9,406 bases of DNA from DASVLX01 sp035552275. Its GTDB lineage: Bacteria > Actinomycetota > Actinomycetes > Mycobacteriales > Pseudonocardiaceae. Position 1 is the first letter of the stretch; every line of letters starts with the position of its first letter. The stretch spans positions 1 to 9,406 of the forward strand of contig DASZLR010000119.1 of the NCBI GenBank assembly GCA_035552275.1. Reading direction: 5' to 3'. The notes beneath the pieces are model-generated. The model saw nothing but the letters and a program-made list of their open reading frames with translations. It made no database searches and had not been told where the DNA came from. The position numbers and the translations under genes are program-made. Below, one piece after another: positions 1-7,462 of the stretch.

Positions 1-97
1 ACAGCGCTTGTCGAACGCCTGTTCGACCAAGCGAAGTGACCTCGATCACCAGACGATCGATCCCGCGAAGATCACGTGAACCCGCCCCGTCCGGCGG
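1..97. other. Left-edge stretch with no firm gene
   Basis: No complete gene is visible here. Reading from base 1 on the plus strand, the first 39 bases give TALVERLFDQAK followed by TGA. This could be the last twelve codons of a gene entering from the left and converging on the phosphoesterase gene, but it is too short to judge. Bases 82-97, directly after the phosphoesterase stop codon, form a small inverted repeat (CCGCC, six-base loop, GGCGG). It might contribute to transcription termination between convergent genes, but it has no T-run and is easily expected by chance at this GC content. Confidence 0.3.
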
Positions 98-2683
98 TCA
101 GTGCCCGTCGTCGTCCGGGCCGCCGGCCGGCGGTGCGCCGGCGCCTGGGACGCCGGCAGCAGGTTGCGGCACGTCGGGAAACACGTTGTGCCGCGGCACG
201 GGCATCGGCACGTTGGCGCCCTTGAAGCTCGCCCAGATCTCCTGGTTCACCTGCTCCTCGTTGATCAGATCTTCTTCGCTGTAGTTCTCGTTCTGAGCCG
301 ATTGGGCCAGCGCACCCGTGGTCGGGTTGACCGAGGTGAGGATCTGCTGGGACGGTTTGATCGCCGTGTACGTGGCCGGGTTCGGCTGGTTGGTGAACGA
401 GTTGAACATCGGCGTGGCCTCGGCGTCGAACTGCGTCATCGGCCCGATCCCGGCGATCAGCTCCATGGTGCGCAGCATCGACACCGTCGAGTAGAACGTG
501 GAATCGACCTTGCCGGCCTGCGTGTACGGGCTGATCACCTGGGCGATCGTCCGGTGCGCGTCCACGTGGTCCGGCCCGGCCTGGGCGTCGTCCTCCACCA
601 CGAAGATCGCCGTGGACGACCAGTACTTCGAGTGCGAGACGTCGTCGACCAGCCGGCCCACCGCGTAGTCGTTGTCGGCGACATACGCCTGCGGGGTCGG
701 ATAGCCGGCCTTGGTTGACTCGGTGTGGTCGTTGCCCAGCCGCAGGAACTGCACCGCCGGCAGACTGTTGCCTGCCACGTATTGGTTGAACTCCCGCTGC
801 CACTCATCGATGCGGGTGTTGCAGGTCGTCAGCGGCTTGAAGGTGCCGGACGAGTCCGGGCACTGGAGATCCCAGCCGTAGTAGGTGGGATCGGTGTTGG
901 CGACCAGCCTAGGATCGGCCGGCGCGGAGCCGGTGTTGAACTTGTTGTCCGTCTCGTAGAAGCCGTAGTTGCGGAACGCGACGTTCTTGTCCGCCAACCG
1001 GTCCCAGATATAGGAGTCCTGTGGGTCGCGGTTCATCGCCGCCGCGAAGTTGCCGCCCTCGTAGTCGTACGGGTGGTTGCGGCTCGAGTAGTTGCCCACC
1101 CAGGTCTGCTCCACGTACGGGTTGGAGTTCGCGCCGACCGACCAGTTCCAGCCCTGGGCGGATATGTCCGCGTCGGCGTAGAAGTTGTCCAGCGTGACGA
1201 AGTTCCGTTGCAGGGCACGCGAGTTGGGCGCGGAGTCGTCGCCGAACAGGTTCAGCGCCGGATCGCCGTTGCCCTTGCCCAGACTGCCGAACTCCTGGTC
1301 ATAGGTGCGGTTCTCCTTGACCACGTAGATCACGTGCTTGATCGGGGACGACTCGCCTACCCGGGACGGCACCGGGTTGTTCGACACCGCGCTGCGCACC
1401 TTGTCCCGCTCGTCGAACCCGTCGTTGGCCACCACCTGCTGCGAGTAGCGCGCCAATTGGTCCGCGCCCGGCGTGGGCACGGACGACAGGCCGCCGATCA
1501 TCATGGTGCCGACGTACTGCTTCTCCCACTGGAGTTCCGTGGTGGGGTTGCCGCGTTTCTGGTCGTCGGTGTACGGGTTGGGGCCGTTCGGGTTCGGCCC
1601 GGCGCCCAGTCCCTTGGCGTTCACCACGAACAGAGTGCGGCCATCCGACGACGTGTTGACCGAAGTCGGGTACCAGGCGGTGGGGATCATGCCGGCGACC
1701 CGACCGGCGCGCAGGTCGATGACATCCACGTCGTTGTTGCCCGAGTTGGCCGCGTACAGCGTGCGGCCGTCCGGGGACAGCGCCAGACCGTCCGGATTGG
1801 ACCCGACCGGCGCCCCGCGATACGGGGCCAGGTCAATGGTGCCGACCGACGCGCCGACTCCGGCCGGGATCACGCTGACCGAGTCGCTTTCGCTGTTGGC
1901 CACGTACGCGGCGCCGCTGTGCGGGTCGATCAGCACCCGGTTCGGGTGGGTGCCGACGGTCACCGTGCGGGCGAGAGTGGGCGCGGCGCCTGCGATGTCC
2001 AGCGCGCTGACCGTGTTCGCGCCCTGGTTGCTGACGTACGCGGTGCGTCCGTCCGGCGCGATCGCCACCCCGTACGGGTTGTGGCCCACCGCGACCGTGC
2101 TCGCCGTGCCACTGGCCAGGTCGATCACCGAGGCCGCGTCGGCGAGTTGGTCGGCGACGACCAGCCGCCTGCCGTCCGGGGTGACCGCCAGTCCCGCCGG
2201 ATACATGTTGACGGCCTGACCGGCCGGGTTGATCGCCGGCAGGCTGATCTGGGCACCCTCGGTGAGACGCTGGCCGCTGACCGAGTAGGTGTGGATGGTG
2301 TTGTGGCCACCGGCGCTCGCGTAGGCGCGCGTGCCGTCCGGGCTAAACGCGACGCCGCCGTAGACGCCGTCGGGCGTGGCGTAGTTGATGGTCTGCACGA
2401 CCTGGTGGGTGGCCGGGTCGACGGCCTGGATGGACTCGACCGACGAGTCGCCCGCGTTGAGCACCAGCAGCAGCTTGCCGTCCGGGCTCAGTGCGGACGC
2501 CGTGGGCAGCGAGCCCAGCGCGGTCTGCGCGCCGGCCGGTGTGACCCGCCAGCCGACCGGGGTGATCGCGGTGCCGTCACCCTGCGGGCCGGCATGGACC
2601 TGGTTGGTCACCGCGTAGGCGGTGCCGGCGCCGACCAGGAGCACCGCGAGCGCGGCAATACCGATCTTCGGTGTCCTCTTCAT
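98..2683 (-). CDS. Exported bifunctional YncE-type beta-propeller / alkaline-phosphatase-family phosphoesterase
   Basis: The 861-residue product has two domains. Residues 1-24 are a signal peptide: a KRTPK basic start, a hydrophobic core, and AYA before the likely cleavage site, so the protein is probably exported. Residues about 55-355 are a YVTN/YncE-like beta-propeller with recurring SPDG/TPDG/APDG turns (66-69, 114-117, 168-171, 209-212, 303-306) and YVSN/YVAN/YAAN strands. Residues about 448-760 match the phosphoesterase (PF04185-like) branch of the alkaline phosphatase superfamily: HVIYVVKENRTYD at 450-462, with Thr460 in the expected nucleophile position, and a late metal-site motif EDDAQAGPDHVDAH at 697-710. 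The last 25 residues are rich in Pro, Ala, Gly and Asp. The substrate is unknown; family members hydrolyse phosphomonoesters or phospholipids. The start is fixed by the signal peptide. There is no clear Shine-Dalgarno sequence before the ATG. The gene follows the hopanoid operon after a 91-bp gap containing a hairpin, so a functional link to hopanoids is only a guess. Confidence 0.9.
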   Translation of the reverse strand: MKRTPKIGIAALAVLLVGAGTAYAVTNQVHAGPQGDGTAITPVGWRVTPAGAQTALGSLPTASALSPDGKLLLVLNAGDSSVESIQAVDPATHQVVQTINYATPDGVYGGVAFSPDGTRAYASAGGHNTIHTYSVSGQRLTEGAQISLPAINPAGQAVNMYPAGLAVTPDGRRLVVADQLADAASVIDLASGTASTVAVGHNPYGVAIAPDGRTAYVSNQGANTVSALDIAGAAPTLARTVTVGTHPNRVLIDPHSGAAYVANSESDSVSVIPAGVGASVGTIDLAPYRGAPVGSNPDGLALSPDGRTLYAANSGNNDVDVIDLRAGRVAGMIPTAWYPTSVNTSSDGRTLFVVNAKGLGAGPNPNGPNPYTDDQKRGNPTTELQWEKQYVGTMMIGGLSSVPTPGADQLARYSQQVVANDGFDERDKVRSAVSNNPVPSRVGESSPIKHVIYVVKENRTYDQEFGSLGKGNGDPALNLFGDDSAPNSRALQRNFVTLDNFYADADISAQGWNWSVGANSNPYVEQTWVGNYSSRNHPYDYEGGNFAAAMNRDPQDSYIWDRLADKNVAFRNYGFYETDNKFNTGSAPADPRLVANTDPTYYGWDLQCPDSSGTFKPLTTCNTRIDEWQREFNQYVAGNSLPAVQFLRLGNDHTESTKAGYPTPQAYVADNDYAVGRLVDDVSHSKYWSSTAIFVVEDDAQAGPDHVDAHRTIAQVISPYTQAGKVDSTFYSTVSMLRTMELIAGIGPMTQFDAEATPMFNSFTNQPNPATYTAIKPSQQILTSVNPTTGALAQSAQNENYSEEDLINEEQVNQEIWASFKGANVPMPVPRHNVFPDVPQPAAGVPGAGAPPAGGPDDDGH

Positions 2684-2696
2684 AAGACTGAACGTA
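2684..2696 (-). promoter_or_regulatory. Possible -10 element of a leaderless promoter for the phosphoesterase gene
   Basis: On the minus strand TACGTT (2696-2691) fits the actinobacterial TANNNT -10 pattern. It is followed by seven bases and then the ATG at 2683, so transcription could start at or next to the start codon. This agrees with the lack of a purine-rich ribosome site just upstream. No -35 hexamer lies at good spacing: the best TTGGCG (2727-2722) is 25 bases away. This is a pattern-based inference only. Confidence 0.3.
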
Positions 2697-2730
2697 GGAA
2701 CGGTTTATGGCCACGATCGACCGCCAAGGT

Positions 2731-2764
2731 GGCCAGCGCGCCAACAGTGAGTGACGCGCTGGCC
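2731..2764 (-). terminator. Strong hairpin, probable terminator of the hopanoid operon
   Basis: GGCCAGCGCG at 2731-2740 and CGCGCTGGCC at 2755-2764 form a perfect 10-bp inverted repeat around a 14-base loop. It starts ten bases after the hpnH stop codon and lies before the phosphoesterase promoter region. There is no good U-tract after the stem on the minus strand (it reads ACCTTGG), which is common for GC-rich actinobacterial terminators. It could instead be a partial terminator or an RNA-stabilising 3' stem. Confidence 0.6.
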
Positions 2765-2774
2765 CGCTGATCGG

Positions 2775-3785
2775 CTACTTCTCGCGCATCGCGCGGATGC
2801 TCTGCCGCAGAGAACCCGTCGTGGCCATCACCGCGGTCGGCTCGTAGCCACAGTGCGCCATGCAGTTGTTGCAGCGGGGGTCCTTGCCACGCCCGTAGTT
2901 CTCCCACTTGGTGGTTTCCAGCAGTTCCTTGTACGTCTTGGCGTAACCGTCGGCCATCAGATAGCACGGCCGCTGCCAGCCGAACAGCGAATACGACGGA
3001 ATACCCCATGGCGTGCACTGGAAGTCGACCTTGCCTTCCAGGAAATCGAGGAACAGCGGCGAGTGGTTCAGCCGCCACTTCTTGCGCCGCCCGTCCGCGA
3101 ACACCTTGCGGAACAGCTCACGTGTCTCCTCAACACCCAGGAAGTGATCCTGGTCGGGCGCCTTCTCGTAGGCGTACGCCGGAGAAAGCTCCATCTCATC
3201 GACCTTGAGGTCGTCGTTGAGGTAGTTGAGCACGTCGATGATGGTCTGCGGGGTGTCGGTGTTGAAGAACGTCGAGTTCGTGGTGACCCGGAACCCGCGC
3301 CGCTTCAGCTCCTTGATCGCCTCGATGGCCTCATCGAACACGCCCTCCTTGCTGACCGACTCGTCGTGCCGTTCCCTGAGGCCGTCGATGTGGATGGCCC
3401 ACTGGAAATAGGGCGAGGGCTTGAAGGCGAACTTGTCGATCCGCTTCCGCACCAGCATCGCGTTGGTGCACAACGTGACGAACTTCTTGCGCTTCACCAG
3501 TTCGTTCACGATGACGTCGATTTCGGGGTGCATCAGCGGCTCGCCGCCCGACAGGGCGACCATCGGCGCGCCGGCTTCCATGACCGCGCCGACCGCCTGC
3601 TCGACCGGCATCCGCCGCTTCAGCACGTCGTGCGGATGCTGGATCTTCCCGCAGCCGTTGCACGCCAGGTTGCAGGCGAACAGCGTCTCCATCTCCACGA
3701 CCAGCGGGTACTTGTCGTTGCCCTTGATCTTCTGCTTCATGATGTACGCGCCGACGCGCACGGCCTGCCGAATGGGCACTGCCAT
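2775..3785 (-). CDS. hpnH: HpnH, adenosylhopane synthase (radical SAM)
   Basis: This 336-residue radical S-adenosylmethionine enzyme joins the 5'-deoxyadenosyl radical to diploptene (hopene) to give adenosylhopane, the first step of C35 hopanoid side-chain assembly. The 4Fe-4S motif CNLACNGC is at residues 38-45 (C38, C42, C45), and the SAM-binding GGEP is at 80-83. VTLCTNA places a cysteine at residue 106, the position reported in HpnH studies to reduce the radical intermediate and set stereochemistry. The C-terminal region is the HpnH-type extension (DUF3463-like), with further cysteines in RPCYLMADGY and in CNNCMAHCGYEP near residues 308-318. The start ATG at 3785 is preceded by a full AAGGAGGT at nine-base spacing, and residues from MAVPIRQAV match the usual HpnH beginning. 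The ATG shares one base with the hpnG stop (TAATG), so translation is probably coupled. It is the last gene of the operon. Confidence 0.96.
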   Translation of the reverse strand: MAVPIRQAVRVGAYIMKQKIKGNDKYPLVVEMETLFACNLACNGCGKIQHPHDVLKRRMPVEQAVGAVMEAGAPMVALSGGEPLMHPEIDVIVNELVKRKKFVTLCTNAMLVRKRIDKFAFKPSPYFQWAIHIDGLRERHDESVSKEGVFDEAIEAIKELKRRGFRVTTNSTFFNTDTPQTIIDVLNYLNDDLKVDEMELSPAYAYEKAPDQDHFLGVEETRELFRKVFADGRRKKWRLNHSPLFLDFLEGKVDFQCTPWGIPSYSLFGWQRPCYLMADGYAKTYKELLETTKWENYGRGKDPRCNNCMAHCGYEPTAVMATTGSLRQSIRAMREK

Positions 3786-4420
3786 TAGGGTCGTACCTCC
3801 TTGGGAACCGTATGAACGCTCTCCGCCCACGTTGACCACTTTGATAGTGCCGGCCCAGCCCTGGCCAGCATCCGCAATGCGGTCCACCCACCGACGACGG
3901 TGGCCGGATGTGCCAGTGGCCGCTCCGGTGTGTCGACCACGACCCGGACCACCGCGAACGGCACCGCGCTGGCCGCCTCGGCCAACCAGGCCGATTCCAT
4001 GTCCACCACGAGCGCTCCGGTCGCGGCCAGTTCCGCTCGCTCCCGGCCACGCACAACATGATCGGCCGACACGATGTGTCCGATATGGACTTTCAGACCG
4101 GCGGACCGCAACGCGGCGGCCAACATCTCCGGCTTCGTGGTGGCGACCGGGCTGGCTGCTCGGTCCGTCGACCGAACCTCGCTGGCCACCACCACATCGC
4201 CGGGCGTCAGGTCGCTGGTCAGGGCGCCGGCGACGCCGGCCACCGCCAACGCCGCCGGCCGGCGAGCCACCAGGCCGGGCACCGCCCGCGCCGACCGCAC
4301 TCGACCCATGCCGGTACGGACCACGCTGATGTCGGCCGAACCAGCGGGCAGGCCGCGCCGGATCGCCCTGGCCTCCACCCACAACGGCGCCGCGACCAAC
4401 AGATCAGGCACCTCAACCAT
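3785..4420 (-). CDS. hpnG: HpnG, adenosylhopane nucleosidase (PNP/MTA-SAH nucleosidase family)
   Basis: The 211-residue product belongs to the PNP/UDP phosphorylase-like nucleosidase family. HpnG removes adenine from adenosylhopane to give ribosylhopane. Visible family motifs are RTGMGRVRSARA at 35-46, the GVAGAL...LTPGDVVVAS segment at 62-80, SADHVV at 118-123, the ribose-binding VVDMES at 138-143 with Glu142, and VVVDTPE at 160-166, whose Asp163 is the likely general acid. The start ATG at 4420 has GGAGG six bases upstream and overlaps the shc end by eight bases. An open frame continues upstream of this ATG, but only as a shadow inside shc. The stop TAA overlaps the hpnH ATG. The position between shc and hpnH supports HpnG over a generic MTA/SAH nucleosidase. 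Confidence 0.93.
   Translation of the reverse strand: MVEVPDLLVAAPLWVEARAIRRGLPAGSADISVVRTGMGRVRSARAVPGLVARRPAALAVAGVAGALTSDLTPGDVVVASEVRSTDRAASPVATTKPEMLAAALRSAGLKVHIGHIVSADHVVRGRERAELAATGALVVDMESAWLAEAASAVPFAVVRVVVDTPERPLAHPATVVGGWTALRMLARAGPALSKWSTWAESVHTVPKEVRP
3795..3802 (-). promoter_or_regulatory. Strong ribosome binding site for hpnH
   Basis: The minus strand reads AAGGAGGT here, nine bases before the hpnH ATG. It is the best Shine-Dalgarno match in the operon and lies inside the last codons of hpnG, where it encodes Lys-Glu-Val. It decides the hpnH start against the much longer upstream open frame, and suggests HpnH is translated efficiently in its own right as well as by coupling. 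Confidence 0.85.
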
Positions 4421-6377
4421 GGGCCGCCTCCAGATACCGGCCCAGCGCCGACAGCGGGAACACGATCCGGTACAGGTGATAGTTGATGTAGAAATCGCCC
4501 GGGAAGCCGGTGCCGGTGAAGTACGGCTCGTCCCACGATCCGTCCGCCCGCTGGGTTTCCGCCAGCCATCGCACCCCCCGGCGCGTCGGCTCGCCGCGTT
4601 CCCCGGCCGCCAGCAGCGCGAGTAGCGCCCAGGCCGTCTGCGACGCGGTGGACGCGCCCCGGCCGATCCACTGTGGATCGTTATAGGAGCGCAGGTCCTC
4701 GCCCCAGCCGCCATCGGCGTTCTGGTGTTCGCGCAGCCACTCGACAGCTCGCTGGATCGCCGGATCCGCTGCGGACACCCCGGCCGCGACCAGTGCCGGC
4801 ACCGCCGCTCCGGTGCCGTAGACGTAGTTCGCGCCCCATCGGCCGAACCACGAGCCGTCGGCTTCCTGGTTGCGCAGCAGCCAGTCCACTCCCCGCCGGG
4901 TGGCATCCACATCGGACAGTCCCTCGGCGGCCAGCATCTCCACCACGTGCGCGGTCACATCGGCCGACGGCGGATCGATCACCGCGCCGAAATCGCAGAA
5001 CGGCAGCTTGAGGATCAGGTCCTGGGTGTTGTCGGCGTCGAAGGCGCCCCAGCCGCCGTCTTGGGACTGCATCCCGATCAGCCAGCGCACACCGCGATCC
5101 ACCGCTCCGCGCAGCCTCGCCTGGTCGGGCAGCGCGGCCCGGCGCAAGGCGAGCACCACCTCGGCGGTGTCGTCGGTGTCGGGATACCAGTCGTTGGCGA
5201 ACTCGAACGCCCAGCCGCCGGGCGGCAGACCCGGCCGGCGCACCGACCAGTCGCCGGCGGTGCCGATCTCCTCGCCGAGCATCCAGTCCGTGGCGCGGAC
5301 GATCGCCGGATCGTCGGCCGGCACCCCGGCGTCGAGCAGGCCGGTGACCGCCAGGCAGGTGTCCCACACCGGCGACTGGCACGCTTCCAGCCAACGGATC
5401 GGCCCCTCGGGCGTGTCCTCCCGAACGGTGAACGAATCCAGCCCGTCGAACGCCTTGCGCAGCACCGGATGGTCCAGCGGATAGCCCATCAGGTTCAGCG
5501 CCAGGATCGAGTACACCCACGGTGGCTGGATGCCGCCCCACCCGCCGTCGGCCTCCTGCCGGGCGATGATCCACTCGGTGGCCTGCTTCAACGCCAACCG
5601 CCGCAACGGTTTCATCGGCAGCTTCTGGTACGCGTGCAGCGCCTTGTCGAGTTGGCCGAACGCCCCCGCGACGGACAGCAGCGGCGTCCGGTTCCGCTGC
5701 GGCTTGCGGGTGCGCAGTTCGCTGACCGTGAATCCGAGCGGGCGAACCGGCCGCAGCGCGCTGACGACGGTCATCGCCACCGCCGTCTGCCGCGCCCAGC
5801 AGGCCCAGTCGTAGACGTTCAGCGGAACCCAGGACGGCAGGAAGATCAACTCCGGTGGCATCACCGGCAGGTCGTCCCAGGACCACTCGCCGAACAGTGC
5901 CAGCCAGATCCGGGTGAACACCCTGGTCGCCTCGATGCCGCCCCGCGCCAGCACGAACCGCCGGGCGGCGCGCAGGTGCTCGGCGTCCGGCGAGTCGCCG
6001 GCCATCCGCAACGCGACATACGCCTCCACCGTGGTGGACAGGTCGGCCGGGCCCTCGTAGAAGTTCGCCCAGGTGCCGTCGTCCCGCTGTTGCGAACGAA
6101 TCCACCGCGCGGACTCCTCGGTCTGTCCGGCCTCCCGGATGCCGAGGAACTGCCGCAGCATCAGGTCCTCGGCGTCCATGGTCACGTTGGTTTCCAGGTG
6201 GCCCTTCCACCAGCCGCCATCCTCCTGGAGCGACAGCAGGTAGTCGCGCGCCCGGTCGGTGGTGTGCCTCGCCACGGCGAGATCGGTCGCAGCGAGATCG
6301 GTCTCAGCCTGGTCGGCGCCGGCCTCCGGTTCGGGGTCGACCGGGCCGGTCATGGCGTCGGCTACCGCAGAGCTCAT
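4413..6377 (-). CDS. shc: Squalene-hopene cyclase
   Basis: This 654-residue class II triterpene cyclase (HpnF) folds squalene into hopene/hopanol, acting as a monotopic membrane enzyme. The protonating DXDDTA motif is DTDDTA at residues 400-405. QW repeats are spread over the two alpha-barrels: QEDGGWW (51), QQRDDGTW (97), QEADGGWGG (274), QSQDGGWGAF (437), QEADGSWFGRWG (504), QNADGGWGED (552) and QRADGSW (609). The C-terminal TGTGFPGDFYINYHLYR is characteristic of the family. Length is near the usual 630-680 residues. The start ATG at 6377 has GGAGG five bases upstream and overlaps the stop of the preceding gene in ATGA. Longer upstream starts give only a translation of the neighbour's shadow. 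Residues 1-35 are an acidic, low-complexity linker containing a 15-bp tandem duplication. The gene ends in an eight-base overlap with hpnG. Confidence 0.97.
   Translation of the reverse strand: MSSAVADAMTGPVDPEPEAGADQAETDLAATDLAVARHTTDRARDYLLSLQEDGGWWKGHLETNVTMDAEDLMLRQFLGIREAGQTEESARWIRSQQRDDGTWANFYEGPADLSTTVEAYVALRMAGDSPDAEHLRAARRFVLARGGIEATRVFTRIWLALFGEWSWDDLPVMPPELIFLPSWVPLNVYDWACWARQTAVAMTVVSALRPVRPLGFTVSELRTRKPQRNRTPLLSVAGAFGQLDKALHAYQKLPMKPLRRLALKQATEWIIARQEADGGWGGIQPPWVYSILALNLMGYPLDHPVLRKAFDGLDSFTVREDTPEGPIRWLEACQSPVWDTCLAVTGLLDAGVPADDPAIVRATDWMLGEEIGTAGDWSVRRPGLPPGGWAFEFANDWYPDTDDTAEVVLALRRAALPDQARLRGAVDRGVRWLIGMQSQDGGWGAFDADNTQDLILKLPFCDFGAVIDPPSADVTAHVVEMLAAEGLSDVDATRRGVDWLLRNQEADGSWFGRWGANYVYGTGAAVPALVAAGVSAADPAIQRAVEWLREHQNADGGWGEDLRSYNDPQWIGRGASTASQTAWALLALLAAGERGEPTRRGVRWLAETQRADGSWDEPYFTGTGFPGDFYINYHLYRIVFPLSALGRYLEAAHG
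4427..4431 (-). promoter_or_regulatory. Ribosome binding site for hpnG
   Basis: GGAGG on the minus strand, six bases before the hpnG ATG at 4420 and inside the last codons of shc. It supports the choice of this ATG over in-frame upstream starts that lie deeper inside shc. Confidence 0.7.
6277..6306 (-). repeat. 15-bp tandem duplication in the shc N-terminal linker
   Basis: Two adjacent 15-bp units, 6277-6291 and 6292-6306, share the core GCGAGATCGGTC and differ at one position. They encode the in-frame repeat TDLA-ATDLA near residues 27-34 of the cyclase, before the first QW motif. The unit length keeps the frame. It looks like a replication-slippage product in a tolerant linker. Confidence 0.75.
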
Positions 6378-7462
6378 CGATCCCTCCTCGTCACGAACCA
6401 CGCCGTGGCGCGTAGTGCCTCGGCCACCGACGGCGGCGCGGACAGTCGGCTCAGGCAGCGTTCGGCCGCCCGGATCCGCCGGTCCGCCTCGGTCTCCGCC
6501 CATTCGAGCCCGCCGCCCTGCTTCACCAGATCGGCCATTGTGGACAGTCGTTCCTCGTCATCGGAGGCGTCCGGATCGAAGTACATCTCGCGCAACCGTT
6601 CGCCGGCCGGCGTTCCCGAGTCCAGCGCGGCCACCACCGGCACGGACTTCTTGCGGGCCGCCAGGTCCGCGAGCCGGGGCTTGCCGGTGACCGCCGGGCT
6701 GCCCCAGATGCCGAGCAGGTCGTCGACCAGTTGAAAGGCCATCCCGAGATGCTCGCCGAACTCGGCGAGTGCGACCACAGTGGACTCCGGCGCGCCCACG
6801 GCGATCGCACCGACGGCGGTGGCGCAGCGCATCAGCGCGCCGGTCTTGCCGGCCACCATGTCCAGACACTCCGTCAGCGTGACGTCCTGCCGCCGCTCGA
6901 ACTCGATGTCCGCCGTCTGGCCGGTGATCAGGTCCTGCACGGCGAGGTTGAGACAGCCGACGACCTCACTGGCGACGTTCTGCGCACTGCCCAGCCGGGC
7001 TGTTTCCACGGCCAGGGTGAGCATCGCGTCGCCGGCCAGGATCGCCGCCGGCACGCCGAACACCCGCCACGCGGTCGGACGATGTCGACGCTCGGCGTCG
7101 CCGTCCATCACGTCGTCGTGCAGCAGCGAGAAGTTGTGCACCAACTCGACCGCGACCGCCGCCGGCACGGCCGGCCCGGGAACAGCGCCGGCCGCCCGCG
7201 CGGCCAACAAGGTCAGCGCCGGGCGCAGTACTTTTCCACCGCCGCCAGCGGTGTCCTGACCGTGCTCGTCGGCCCAGCCGAGGTGATACCGGGACACGGC
7301 GCGCATCACCGGGGTCAGTTCGTCCACCGCGCCGCGCAGTGCCGGTTCGACCATCGCTCGGGCCTGGGACACTTCCGCCGGCAGCGTCGCGCCGCGGACC
7401 GGAGGGCTCAGCCGCTCGATCGGTTCGGTCGGTGGCGCCGGCACGCCCAGATCGGCGGTCAT
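6374..7462 (-). CDS. Short-chain polyprenyl diphosphate synthase of the hopanoid operon
   Basis: This 362-residue trans-isoprenyl diphosphate synthase condenses isopentenyl-PP with allylic diphosphates. Its operon position implies that it supplies farnesyl-PP for squalene formation. Motifs: GGKVLRP at 75-81 (IPP binding), first aspartate-rich motif DDVMD at 116-120, GKTGA at 205-209, and FQLVDDLLGIWG at 243-254. In this last segment the second aspartate-rich motif reads DDLLG rather than DDxxD, a form I associate with actinobacterial members. The residue five before the first Asp is Phe111, followed by Ser112, which favours a short (C15-C20) product but does not separate farnesyl from geranylgeranyl synthesis. 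The start ATG overlaps the hpnE stop (ATGA) with only a weak GGGG upstream, so its translation probably depends on coupling. It ends in an ATGA overlap with shc. Confidence 0.92.
   Translation of the reverse strand: MTADLGVPAPPTEPIERLSPPVRGATLPAEVSQARAMVEPALRGAVDELTPVMRAVSRYHLGWADEHGQDTAGGGGKVLRPALTLLAARAAGAVPGPAVPAAVAVELVHNFSLLHDDVMDGDAERRHRPTAWRVFGVPAAILAGDAMLTLAVETARLGSAQNVASEVVGCLNLAVQDLITGQTADIEFERRQDVTLTECLDMVAGKTGALMRCATAVGAIAVGAPESTVVALAEFGEHLGMAFQLVDDLLGIWGSPAVTGKPRLADLAARKKSVPVVAALDSGTPAGERLREMYFDPDASDDEERLSTMADLVKQGGGLEWAETEADRRIRAAERCLSRLSAPPSVAEALRATAWFVTRRDR
6383..6388 (-). promoter_or_regulatory. Ribosome binding site for shc
   Basis: The minus strand reads AGGAGG (6388-6383), five bases before the shc ATG. 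It lies within the final Thr-Arg-Arg-Asp codons of the polyprenyl synthase gene. It fixes the cyclase start at MSSAVAD. Confidence 0.75.

Noticed and set aside
1..39. End of a convergent plus-strand gene (TALVERLFDQAK-stop)
   Set aside because: Only twelve codons are visible; any frame has a fair chance of being open over this length, so it is not called as a gene.
725..2770. A 681-codon open frame on the plus strand opposite the phosphoesterase gene
   Set aside because: It is the antisense shadow of a GC-rich gene: Val/Arg/Gly-rich with no domain, whereas the minus-strand frame has a signal peptide and two recognisable domains.
3786..4382. A 535-codon version of hpnH starting inside hpnG, at 4382
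   Set aside because: The upstream 199 residues are an Arg/Gly-rich out-of-frame reading of hpnG. The AAGGAGGT before the ATG at 3785 and the family's usual N-terminus fix the start there.
4725..6734. A 669-codon plus-strand open frame opposite shc
   Set aside because: It is a shadow of the cyclase gene, rich in Arg, Gln, His and Pro and without motifs. The minus strand encodes a complete cyclase with DXDDTA and QW motifs.
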